Assembly (NCBI GenBank): GCA_002341165.1
Contig: DDNL01000057.1
Coordinates: 1 to 31,225, forward strand
Direction: 5' to 3'
Length of the DNA: 31,225 bases
Origin: Shewanellaceae bacterium UBA2521
Lineage (GTDB): Bacteria; Pseudomonadota; Gammaproteobacteria; Enterobacterales; Shewanellaceae
Part shown: piece after piece, positions 22,792 through 30,285 of the stretch
Layout of the letters: each line of letters begins with the position of its first letter
How positions within the stretch are numbered: position 1 is the first letter of the stretch
Notes under the pieces: generated by a model
What the model was told of the DNA's origin: nothing
Seen by the model: the letters and a program-made list of their open reading frames with translations, nothing else
Databases searched by the model: none
Program-made: the position numbers and the translations under genes

Positions 22792-24393
22792 ATGCCGTCA
22801 ACACCATCACAAGCTTTTTTTAGTAACTTTCTGGGTTCTTCGCAGAACTGGTATAAATATACCATACTCACATTTCTGGTCGTTAATCCGATCTTATTCG
22901 TAATAGATCCCTTTATTGCGGGATGGTTTCTTGTTATCGAATTTATTTTTACCCTTGCTATGGCACTCGAATGCTATCCTCTGCAATCAGGAGGATTATT
23001 AGCTTTAGAAGCAGTACTCATCGGTATGACCTCACCTAAGCAAGTTTATCATGAAATTGAGGTCAACCTTGAAGTGATACTCTTACTGATTTTCATGGTT
23101 GCTGGTATCTTCTTCATGAAACGTATTCTGCTGTATACCTTCTCTAAAATGTTGACCAACATCAAATCTAAAGTAGCTTTATCTTTGATGTTTTGTAGTG
23201 CTTCTGCATTTCTCTCCGCTTTCCTAGATGCTCTGACTGTTATTGCTGTCATCATTACTGTTGCACTTGGTTTTTATGGCATTTATCACCGCGTTTCATC
23301 AGGTAAAAAGTGGTCTGATGAAGAACATGATCATAATCATGACAAGTATACAGAGCTCAATAAAAAAGATTTAAAACAATTTCGTGCTTTCTTACGTGGC
23401 TTAGTCATGCATGCTGGTGTAGGTACAGCATTAGGTGGTGTCTGTACTATGGTCGGCGAGCCACAGAACTTGATTATTGCTTCAAGTGCAGAATGGAATT
23501 TTGTAGAGTTTGCTATACGTATGTCTCCCATCACATTTCCTGTATTTTTTGTAGGCCTTTTCACTTGTTATCTACTCGAAAAAATTGGCTTTTTTGACTA
23601 TGGCGTACAAATGCCAGAATCTGTAAGCAAGGTGCTCAACACCTATGTTAAAGAACAAGATGCTCGTAGAACAGTCAAAGAAAAAGTGCGTTTAGTTGTT
23701 GAAGCTATGATTGGACTATGGTTAGTTGTAGCATTAGCTACTCATGCAGCGCCTGTTGGACTCATTGGGCTTTCCATTATCGTGCTTGCAACATCGTTTA
23801 ACGGTGTAATTAAAGAACATGATTTAGGTAAAGCATTTGAAGAAGCTCTACCCTTTACCGCACTACTAGCAGTATTTTTCGTGATTGTTGGTGTGATCAT
23901 TAATCAAGACTTATTTGATCCTGTCTTTAATTGGGCGCTAGGCTTTGAAGGCAACTTTCAACTGCTTATCTTTTATATAGCCAATGGTATCTTATCTATG
24001 ATGAGTGACAATGTCTTCGTTGGTACCGTATATATCAATGAAGCACATGCAGCACTCATGCGTAACCAGATCTCTCGTGATCACTTCGATATGCTTGCAG
24101 TAGCAATTAATACAGGAACAAACTTACCCTCTGTTGCAACACCTAACGGCCAAGCTGCATTTCTATTTCTATTAACCTCGGCTCTGGCGCCTCTAATTCG
24201 TTTATCTTATGGACGTATGGTTTTGCTGGCATTTCCTTATACTATCGCACTCACTTTATCTGGTATGCTACTTATTAGTAGCGGATTCTTAACCGATATG
24301 ACAGATATACTCTATGAATATGAGTGGATAACACATCATACATCTGAATACCAAACAACTAATACAACTTACTCTCTATTCAAAAACAAATAA
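22792..24393 (+). CDS. nhaB: Na+/H+ antiporter NhaB
   Basis: Electrogenic inner-membrane antiporter that exports Na+ in exchange for protons, important for salt tolerance and pH. The 533-residue product has about 12 membrane helices and two aspartates in NhaB signatures: D146 in FLDALTVIAVI and D406 in MMSDNVFVGTVYINE, matching residues reported essential in E. coli. A small histidine-rich loop (EEHDHNHDKY, near 178-186) is exposed between helices. A TTG at 22771 is in frame, but AAGGAA about ten bases before the ATG at 22792 and the N-terminus fit the ATG. dsbB follows after 120 bases, the E. coli order, though a hairpin lies between them. Confidence 0.96.
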   Translation: MPSTPSQAFFSNFLGSSQNWYKYTILTFLVVNPILFVIDPFIAGWFLVIEFIFTLAMALECYPLQSGGLLALEAVLIGMTSPKQVYHEIEVNLEVILLLIFMVAGIFFMKRILLYTFSKMLTNIKSKVALSLMFCSASAFLSAFLDALTVIAVIITVALGFYGIYHRVSSGKKWSDEEHDHNHDKYTELNKKDLKQFRAFLRGLVMHAGVGTALGGVCTMVGEPQNLIIASSAEWNFVEFAIRMSPITFPVFFVGLFTCYLLEKIGFFDYGVQMPESVSKVLNTYVKEQDARRTVKEKVRLVVEAMIGLWLVVALATHAAPVGLIGLSIIVLATSFNGVIKEHDLGKAFEEALPFTALLAVFFVIVGVIINQDLFDPVFNWALGFEGNFQLLIFYIANGILSMMSDNVFVGTVYINEAHAALMRNQISRDHFDMLAVAINTGTNLPSVATPNGQAAFLFLLTSALAPLIRLSYGRMVLLAFPYTIALTLSGMLLISSGFLTDMTDILYEYEWITHHTSEYQTTNTTYSLFKNK

Positions 24394-24425
24394 ACATCAC
24401 TATATGTAGTGCTCCTACACACCTT

Positions 24426-24459
24426 AAACAACACGCACTCTACTATTGCGTGTTGTTTT
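24426..24459 (+). terminator. Terminator-like hairpin between nhaB and dsbB
   Basis: A perfect 12-bp stem (aaacaacacgca / tgcgtgttgttt, 9-nt loop) is followed by only one further T. It is a strong hairpin with a short U tract, so it may be a partial terminator. A smaller hairpin CACTA-tatg-TAGTG lies just before it (24397-24410). Confidence 0.65.
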
Positions 24460-24513
24460 CATAAACTAAAGCTGCAATAATCTTGAGTCTTGAAATCATT
24501 AAGAGATTAAAAC

Positions 24514-25029
24514 ATGTTCAAACACTTTTTGCCTTTTCCTTTGAATCGTACTTTATGGGGAGGGTTAGCATTAGGCTCTGCAACAGCTCTATGCATAGCA
24601 CTCTATTATCAATATATTCAAGAAGCGGCACCTTGCATACTCTGCGTATATATTAGATTAGCTTTTCTGTGTACATTCCTCTTCAGCTTATTGCAAAGCT
24701 TGTACGCCGAATATAAAGCTCTAGTCGTCATATTAATGATGGGTAATATTGTTTCAGCTTTTTGGGGTATACAAATAGCCTATGAACTATTCGATTTACA
24801 AACCAACCCACCTCTGATGGCAACTTGCTCTTTCTCTCCTGATTTCTGGTTACCTCTAGAACAATGGGCACCTTGGTTCTTTTTGCCAACAGGCAGTTGT
24901 ACTGACGAAGCAACTTACATAATCGGCCTGAGTATGGCAAGCTGGAGTTTAATAGGGTTTGGATTACATCTAGTTACATTGCTCTTATCTATTACATTTC
25001 CTTCTTCGCAAAAGTTAAATAACAGATAA
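24514..25029 (+). CDS. dsbB: Disulfide bond formation protein DsbB
   Basis: Inner-membrane quinone reductase that re-oxidises periplasmic DsbA. The 171-residue product has four membrane helices and both redox cysteine pairs: C41/C44 in APCILCVYIR (the usual C-x-L-C next to the quinone site) and C105/C129 in the second periplasmic loop (ATCSFSPDFWLP and PTGSC). R48 matches the conserved quinone-contact arginine. The short cytosolic N-terminus is typical. It follows nhaB as in enteric bacteria and is convergent with the second NupC gene, separated by a bidirectional terminator. Confidence 0.96.
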   Translation: MFKHFLPFPLNRTLWGGLALGSATALCIALYYQYIQEAAPCILCVYIRLAFLCTFLFSLLQSLYAEYKALVVILMMGNIVSAFWGIQIAYELFDLQTNPPLMATCSFSPDFWLPLEQWAPWFFLPTGSCTDEATYIIGLSMASWSLIGFGLHLVTLLLSITFPSSQKLNNR

Positions 25030-25060
25030 AAAAAATCGAAGCAACTGCTTCGATTTTTTT
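25028..25060 (+). terminator. Bidirectional terminator between dsbB and NupC paralogue 2
   Basis: Stem tcgaagc / gcttcga with a 4-nt loop is flanked by eight A residues on the left and seven T residues on the right. It begins right at the dsbB stop and lies 24 bases beyond the convergent NupC stop, so it can end both transcripts. Confidence 0.95.
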
Positions 25061-25083
25061 ATTTTGAAAAGTAGTAGCCGATT

Positions 25084-26337
25084 CTAAACTAAGAAAATAA
25101 GGCCTGCTATAGTCGCACTCATTAAATTAGATAAGGAGCCGGCAATCACAGCTCTAAAGCCTAGACGTGCAATATCAGAACGACGATTAGGAGCCATAGT
25201 ACCAATACCACCAAGTAGTATTGCGACTGAACCAATATTAGCAAAACCACACAATGAAAAACAAAGAATAAGCTTTGTTTTTTCTGTCATAGGTAAACCT
25301 GTTTCAGCAACCAGCTGTCCACCTTCAGCTATATCCATCATATAGGGTGCTAAACTTTGAAAAGCAATGAACTCATTAAAAACGATCTTCTGGCCAATCA
25401 AGGAACCTGCAACAAAGGCTTCATCCCAAGGTATACCTATAATATAAGCAACAGGTGCAAACACCCAGCCAAATATCAACTGCAGACTTAAACCTTCATA
25501 TCCAAACAAGCCCCCTAAGCCGCCTAATATGCCATTTAATAAGGCAATTAAACCTATGAAAGCAAGAAGCATCGCACCAATATTCAAAGCAAGCTGCATA
25601 CCTGAAGAAGCACCAGAAGCTGCAGCCTCCACTACATTGACAGCAGTTTTAAGCTCATTTACATCTTCGACATTACTCTCTATAGTTTCAGTTTCTGGAT
25701 GCATAAGCTTAGCCATCAACAATCCGCCTGGTGCGGACATAAATGAAGCTGCAACGAGTATATCAATTTGCACACCCATCTGAGCATAACCTGCTAAAAC
25801 GGTACCCGCAATAGACGCTAATCCACCTGTCATCACCGCAAACAATTCTGAATCTGTCATAGTTGCCAGATAAGGACGTATAACAAGAGGCGCTTCAGTG
25901 TGTCCAACAAAAATATTGGCAGTTGCCGATAGTGATTCTGTTTTACTCGTATGCAGAACTTTTCGTAAACTACCACCTATCATTTTGATGATGATCTGCA
26001 TCACACCCAAATGATAAAGCACAGCAATAAAAGAAGAAAAGAAAATAATGACAGGCAACACGTGAATAGCAAAGATAAATCCAAGTTTAAAATCAGCCAA
26101 ATCACCAAAAATAAATTGAACACCATTATTTGCATAATCAATAACAGAAGATACACCGTCCGAAAAACTCTTTAGCGCTCTCTGTCCTGTTGGAACATAT
26201 AAAACTAAAAAGGCAAAACCAATTTGTAAAAAAAATGCACCACCGACCGTTTTCAGATTAATGGCTTTTCTATCCTTGGAAAGCAATACCGCTGTGGTCA
26301 GTAATAAAAATATCCCAACTAATCCAATAAAATTCAT
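25084..26337 (-). CDS. Concentrative nucleoside transporter (NupC/CNT), paralogue 2
   Basis: Inner-membrane nucleoside/cation symporter. The 417-residue product keeps the CNT architecture and motifs TESLSATANIFVG, NEFIAF and CGFANIGS (E332-, N368- and S371-equivalents of VcCNT present). The HP1 tip is GHTE (145-148) against GQTE in VcCNT, and the V188 equivalent is Val180. It is closer to VcCNT overall (KAINLKTVGGAFFLQ and GYEGLSLQLIFGWVFAPVAYIIGIPW) than paralogue 1. AAGG nine bases before the ATG supports the start. It precedes, on the same strand, no other gene before the dsbB terminator, and is downstream of tatD and the deo genes, so it probably supplies nucleosides for them. Confidence 0.93.
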   Translation of the reverse strand: MNFIGLVGIFLLLTTAVLLSKDRKAINLKTVGGAFFLQIGFAFLVLYVPTGQRALKSFSDGVSSVIDYANNGVQFIFGDLADFKLGFIFAIHVLPVIIFFSSFIAVLYHLGVMQIIIKMIGGSLRKVLHTSKTESLSATANIFVGHTEAPLVIRPYLATMTDSELFAVMTGGLASIAGTVLAGYAQMGVQIDILVAASFMSAPGGLLMAKLMHPETETIESNVEDVNELKTAVNVVEAAASGASSGMQLALNIGAMLLAFIGLIALLNGILGGLGGLFGYEGLSLQLIFGWVFAPVAYIIGIPWDEAFVAGSLIGQKIVFNEFIAFQSLAPYMMDIAEGGQLVAETGLPMTEKTKLILCFSLCGFANIGSVAILLGGIGTMAPNRRSDIARLGFRAVIAGSLSNLMSATIAGLIFLV

Positions 26338-26433
26338 TCAATGTACCTTAAACTTAATTGTTAAATTTTTTGCTTAACACTTCTATTATGAGTCAATAAA
26401 ATAAGCGAGGAAGTTTATATCACCATCGTTTTC

Positions 26434-26468
26434 TGCATGCAAATAAAAATCACATTATTTTGCCTGCA
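26434..26468. repeat. Imperfect inverted repeat upstream of NupC paralogue 2
   Basis: TGCATGCAAA (26434-26443) and TTTGCCTGCA (26459-26468) form a 10-bp inverted repeat with one mismatch and a 15-bp spacer, about 100 bp before the NupC start and just past the tatD stop. It lacks a T tract, so an operator is as likely as a transcript end. Confidence 0.38.
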
Positions 26469-26474
26469 TTATCA

Positions 26475-27233
26475 TCATGAGAATAAGTCAAGTGTCGATT
26501 CAAATGTAACCTCTGCAACCTGTTTCACTGTTATGTCTCTTAACTCAGCTATCTTTTTTGCCACCTCAATAATAGACAAAGGCGAGGTCGGTTGCATAAT
26601 ACCTTTCCGATTCATTTGACCGAAAGGACTATCACTCTCTAAAATAAGATTCTCTAATGGTATATGTTTAACAACATCGTGAAGTTTATGCGCCGTGGCT
26701 CGACAAAGGAAAGGACCGATGCCTAACTTGAAGCCTAAATTCACAAAAGTATGCGCCTGTTCTTTTGAGCCATAGAAACCATGAATCACACCTTTTCTAT
26801 TTAAAGAAATGGATTGCAGTTGCTCAATAACCCATTTGTGTGCTTTAACGCTATGAATTACAACAGGTAAATTATACTTTTGAGATAATTTAAGCTGCGC
26901 TCTAAATACGTCTTTCTGCATATCAAACGAGGCTCCTTTTATTTTATCTAGACCACACTCCCCTATTGCTTGAGGTTTAAACTTCTCGATTGCTTGTTCA
27001 AGTTGTTCAAGCATTTCAGGCGCATCAGAGTCAATAAACCAAGGGTGTATGCCCAATGCAAAATCAAGGTTAAACTGCTCGCATAGAGCTACTTGCTTCA
27101 CAAAGTACTGAGGTGCTGTACCCGCAACAAGCATGCGTTGCAGACCTTGAGATTGACACTCCTGTATTATCTCATGTCTATGATCTTGATAAAAATCATC
27201 ATCTATATGACAGTGACTATCGAACCAGCGCAA
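26475..27233 (-). CDS. TatD-family metal-dependent hydrolase, YjjV-like
   Basis: TIM-barrel metalloenzyme of the TatD DNase family. The 252-residue product has the full metal set: H7/H9 in DSHCH, E92 in GECGLD, H127 in VVIHS, H151 in VIHGFYG and D201 in LESDSP. The sequence resembles E. coli YjjV rather than TatD or YcfH, and YjjV also sits near the deo operon in E. coli; nuclease action on DNA 3' ends would supply deoxynucleotides. The start is TTG at 27233: no ATG or GTG precedes the conserved DSHCH in a reasonable place, and GGGGA sits five bases upstream. A terminator separates it from deoD. Confidence 0.88.
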   Translation of the reverse strand: MRWFDSHCHIDDDFYQDHRHEIIQECQSQGLQRMLVAGTAPQYFVKQVALCEQFNLDFALGIHPWFIDSDAPEMLEQLEQAIEKFKPQAIGECGLDKIKGASFDMQKDVFRAQLKLSQKYNLPVVIHSVKAHKWVIEQLQSISLNRKGVIHGFYGSKEQAHTFVNLGFKLGIGPFLCRATAHKLHDVVKHIPLENLILESDSPFGQMNRKGIMQPTSPLSIIEVAKKIAELRDITVKQVAEVTFESTLDLFS

Positions 27234-27287
27234 AAAATCCCCACAAATTTATATCAACAAAATAATAAAGAAAAAATGATAACACAT

Positions 27288-27315
27288 AAAAAAGCCAGCT
27301 TTCGCTGGCTTTTTT
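27288..27315 (-). terminator. Bidirectional terminator after deoD
   Basis: GCCAGC-tttc-GCTGGC is flanked by six A residues on the left and six T residues on the right. It begins nine bases after the deoD stop (minus strand) and shares its left half with the NupC terminator at 8441. Confidence 0.95.
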
Positions 27316-27324
27316 ATGTCCTGC

Positions 27325-28035
27325 TTACAACTTTATGGCCGCTTCTAAAGTCATTTCTAGCATCTCATTAAAAGTCGTTTGACGTTCATCTGAGCTGGTT
27401 TGCTCTCCCGTTCTAATGTGATCAGAAACCGTAATCACAGAAAGCGCTCTAGCACCATATTCAGCAGCAACACCGTATAGACCTGCAGCTTCCATCTCCA
27501 CAGCTAACACACCCATACTTTCCATAACATCGAACATATCGCTTTCAGGTGAATAAAATAAATCTGCTGTATGAACATTACCCACGCGGACATTCACCTG
27601 ACGCTCTTTTGCTGTATCAACAACTGTAGATAACAAATCATAATCAGCTGTCGCAGCAAAGTCATAGCCCTTATAACGTGTTTGGTTTACTTTTGAGTCA
27701 GTGCAAGCACCCATAGCAATAATAATATCACGCACTTTAATGTCGGTACGAATTGCGCCACAGGTACCGATACGGATCAAGTTTTTAACGCCATACTCAG
27801 TGATCAATTCTTTTGCATAAATAGAACAAGATGGAATACCCATACCATGTCCCATAACTGAGATACGCTTACCTTTATAGTATCCTGTATAACCGAACAT
27901 GTTACGCACATCATTGACTTGAACCGCCTCGTCTAGGTAGGTTTCAGCAATGTACTTAGCTCGTAGTGGATCACCGGGGAAAAGTAACGTTTCAGCAAAT
28001 GCGCCTTGTTCAGCATTAATATGTGGAGTAGGCAT
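27325..28035 (-). CDS. deoD: Purine-nucleoside phosphorylase (DeoD type)
   Basis: Hexameric enzyme that splits purine (deoxy)nucleosides with phosphate to give base plus (deoxy)ribose-1-phosphate. The 236-residue product shows MPTPHINAEQG at the start, phosphate-binding GDPLRA (21-26), MGIPSCSIYAKELI, sugar-binding VEMEAAG (179-185) and the catalytic loop SDHIR with D205. A reading frame 12 codons longer exists, but AGAGG six bases before the ATG at 28035 and the family N-terminus fix the start. It follows deoB by ten bases, so it is cotranscribed, and it is the last gene of the cluster. Confidence 0.97.
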   Translation of the reverse strand: MPTPHINAEQGAFAETLLFPGDPLRAKYIAETYLDEAVQVNDVRNMFGYTGYYKGKRISVMGHGMGIPSCSIYAKELITEYGVKNLIRIGTCGAIRTDIKVRDIIIAMGACTDSKVNQTRYKGYDFAATADYDLLSTVVDTAKERQVNVRVGNVHTADLFYSPESDMFDVMESMGVLAVEMEAAGLYGVAAEYGARALSVITVSDHIRTGEQTSSDERQTTFNEMLEMTLEAAIKL

Positions 28036-28045
28036 ACATAACCTC

Positions 28046-29266
28046 TTATTTAAATAAAAATGATTGGCCATAATTCATGGCCTCTAAGTTAAAATAATCT
28101 GAAATGGTTTGCCCCATATCAGCAAATGTTTCTCTCTTTCCTATTGAGCCTGACTTAAGACCTGCTCCTAAAGCTAAAACAGGCACATACTCACGAGTAT
28201 GATCTGTACCTTTCCAAGTTGGATCACAACCATGATCAGCTGTAATCAATAATAAATCATCTTCTTGCAAACGTGAGAGTAACTCAGGTAGGCGTCTGTC
28301 AAAATATTCTAATGCCTGACCATAGCCTATCACATCTCGACGATGCCCATAATGAGAGTCAAAGTCAACAAAATTAGTGAACACAAGAGTACGATCGGAT
28401 GCACATTCTAATTCATCTAGCGTTTTATTAAAGAGTTCTTCTAAACCTGTAGCCTTCACTTGCTTAGTGATACCTGAGCCGGCATAAATATCAGAAATTT
28501 TACCAATACTTACAACATGACCACCTGACTCTTTGAGTTTATCTAAGACCGTTACTTCAGGAGGCAATACAGCATAATCACGACGGTTACCTGTTCGCTC
28601 AAAACCTGTTTCTTTTGAACCTACAAAGGGCCTAGCGATGACTCGACCAATGTTGTAAGGTTCAAGCTCTTGGCGCACAATCTCACACAAGGTATATAAA
28701 TTCTCTAAACCAAAGTGATCTTCATGGCATGCAACCTGAAATACTGAATCGCTTGAAGTATAAAAAATAGGTAAGCCTGTTTGGATATGCTCATCACCTA
28801 ACTGTTGAAGAATATCAGTACCTGAAGCATGACAGTTACCTAAGCTCTTATCATAAGCAGAGCGCTCAAAAATACGATCCAATACAACCTGCGGAAAGGA
28901 GTTGGTTTTTTCTGTAAAGTATCCCCAATCAAAGAGAACAGGTACACCTGCCATCTCCCAATGCCCACTGGGTGTATCTTTTCCTGTACTCAGTTGCCCG
29001 GCATAGCCGTAAGTGCCCTCAACAGCTAGTTCAGGACAAAATCCTAGAGGAAAGCTTCCCGTTGCTTCGTACGCTGCATGAGCTAAGCCTAAACGCGCTA
29101 AATGAGGTAGATGCAGAGCACCTCGTGGGCCTTGTCCCAAAGCTTTTTCAGCATAGAACTTAGCAATATGACCAAAAGTATTTGACCCAGCATCTCCAAA
29201 ATATGCTGCATCTTCTGCTGCTCCAATACCAAAAGAATCGAGCATCAAAATGACTGTACGTTTCAT
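28046..29266 (-). CDS. deoB: Phosphopentomutase
   Basis: Mn2+-dependent alkaline-phosphatase-superfamily enzyme that converts ribose-1-phosphate and deoxyribose-1-phosphate to the 5-phosphates. The 406-residue product has D10 in LMLDSFGIG, the phospho-acceptor Thr98 in GKDTPSGHWE, and the metal-ligand segments FVDFDSHYGHRRD and TADHGCDPTWKGTDHTRE. Length is normal. It is followed by deoD at ten bases. The 112 bases between deoC and deoB contain an internal promoter candidate, an arrangement reminiscent of the separately induced deoB-deoD part of the E. coli operon. Confidence 0.97.
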   Translation of the reverse strand: MKRTVILMLDSFGIGAAEDAAYFGDAGSNTFGHIAKFYAEKALGQGPRGALHLPHLARLGLAHAAYEATGSFPLGFCPELAVEGTYGYAGQLSTGKDTPSGHWEMAGVPVLFDWGYFTEKTNSFPQVVLDRIFERSAYDKSLGNCHASGTDILQQLGDEHIQTGLPIFYTSSDSVFQVACHEDHFGLENLYTLCEIVRQELEPYNIGRVIARPFVGSKETGFERTGNRRDYAVLPPEVTVLDKLKESGGHVVSIGKISDIYAGSGITKQVKATGLEELFNKTLDELECASDRTLVFTNFVDFDSHYGHRRDVIGYGQALEYFDRRLPELLSRLQEDDLLLITADHGCDPTWKGTDHTREYVPVLALGAGLKSGSIGKRETFADMGQTISDYFNLEAMNYGQSFLFK

Positions 29267-29321
29267 AGATGAATCTCTCTACTACACATTTTAAGCACTC
29301 ATCATGCTTGTGAAAATAGGC

Positions 29322-29327
29322 ATTATA
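29322..29327 (-). promoter_or_regulatory. Possible internal promoter -10 between deoC and deoB
   Basis: A perfect TATAAT on the minus strand lies 55 bases before the deoB ATG. The -35 region is a T run and not a real match. An AAAGAG / CTCTTT inverted repeat with an 18-nt spacer surrounds it (29326-29355). Confidence 0.35.
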
Positions 29328-29378
29328 AAGAGATTTAACCTAAAAAAAAACTCTTTACCTTTGTGTCTTGAAAATAAG

Positions 29379-30116
29379 TTATAAGTGAGACATCACATCA
29401 TCTAATAACGAGGAGGCACCAAAGCGAAAATATTGAGGGTCATCAGCCCACTGCTCTCCCATAATCATCCGCGTTAAATCCCAATAATCATAAGCTTGAG
29501 ACAAAGTACGTATACCTCCTGAAACTTTAAACCCAACTTGAGGATTTATTCTCGCGATAGTTTCCAAAATTGTTTTTGCAGCAGATAATGTTGCATTTTC
29601 AGTAAACTTTCCTGTGGATGTTTTTATAAAATCAGCGCCTGACTCAATTGCAATCTCAGTTGCTTGTACGATCAACTGCTCACTTTTTAGAGCACCTGAT
29701 TCAATGATGACTTTTAATTTTTGCTCAGAACAAGCTCTTCTACAGGCTTGGATAACATCATAACAAGTTTCAGTATCCCCTTGTATCAACGCAGTATAAG
29801 GCATCACCAGATCAATCTCTGTCGCACCTTGTTCAACAGCCTGATACGTCTCTTGCTCCACTTGAACGACACTGTTTTGACCATGAGGAAAATTAACAAC
29901 TGTTGCAAGACGTACACCTACACTCTTTTGTTCACTTAAATAATCTTTAACGCATCCAATGAATTGCGCATGCACACACAAAGCTGCAACATGGCCTGAT
30001 TCTATTTGAGCTTTATGACACAAAGCCAAAATAGTTTCTGCTGTATCCTGATCATTTAATGAAGTCAGGTCGATCAAACTTAAAACTTTTTGAGCAAAAT
30101 CAGAAGAAAAGGACAT
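29379..30116 (-). CDS. deoC: Deoxyribose-phosphate aldolase
   Basis: Class I aldolase that splits 2-deoxyribose-5-phosphate into acetaldehyde and glyceraldehyde-3-phosphate, feeding deoxynucleosides into glycolysis. The 245-residue product has the Schiff-base lysine K165 in FIKTSTGK, the proton-relay K197 in GFKVSGGIRT, and D102 in EIDLVMPY. The closing RFGASSLLDDVM is family-typical. It is the first gene of the cluster deoC-deoB-deoD. deoA (thymidine phosphorylase), the usual second gene in E. coli, is missing: the 112-bp gap to deoB holds no coding sequence. Confidence 0.97.
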   Translation of the reverse strand: MSFSSDFAQKVLSLIDLTSLNDQDTAETILALCHKAQIESGHVAALCVHAQFIGCVKDYLSEQKSVGVRLATVVNFPHGQNSVVQVEQETYQAVEQGATEIDLVMPYTALIQGDTETCYDVIQACRRACSEQKLKVIIESGALKSEQLIVQATEIAIESGADFIKTSTGKFTENATLSAAKTILETIARINPQVGFKVSGGIRTLSQAYDYWDLTRMIMGEQWADDPQYFRFGASSLLDDVMSHL

Positions 30117-30171
30117 ATTAAACCTCTTTTATTTAACAAAGTGACAAAACAAAGTCGTGATCATGCACTAA

Positions 30172-30221
30172 ATCATATAAAAATAAAAGTCGCAACCTAA
30201 AAACAAAAACGCAACCTAAAA
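30172..30221 (-). promoter_or_regulatory. Candidate deoC promoter and tandem CytR-like repeats
   Basis: On the minus strand TATGAT (30177-30172) is a good -10. Its -35 zone overlaps one copy of cgcaacctaaaa (30191-30202), with a second copy at 30210-30221 (19-bp period). Read on the minus strand each gives TTTTAGGTTGCG, and the upstream copy extends to GTTGCGTT, 7/8 to the CytR octamer GTTGCATT. Related CCTAAAAACA recurs at 30260-30269 near sbcB. Confidence 0.42.
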
Positions 30222-30285
30222 TAATGATGGCACTTCTTTAAAAGCGTGATAGTATACAGCCTAAAAACAGCCTGAGAAATAGACC

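Noticed and set aside
30140..30180. CRP site before deoC
   Set aside because: CGTGATCATGCAC and AGTGAC match only one half of TGTGA-N6-TCACA and lie downstream of the predicted -10; not good enough to list.
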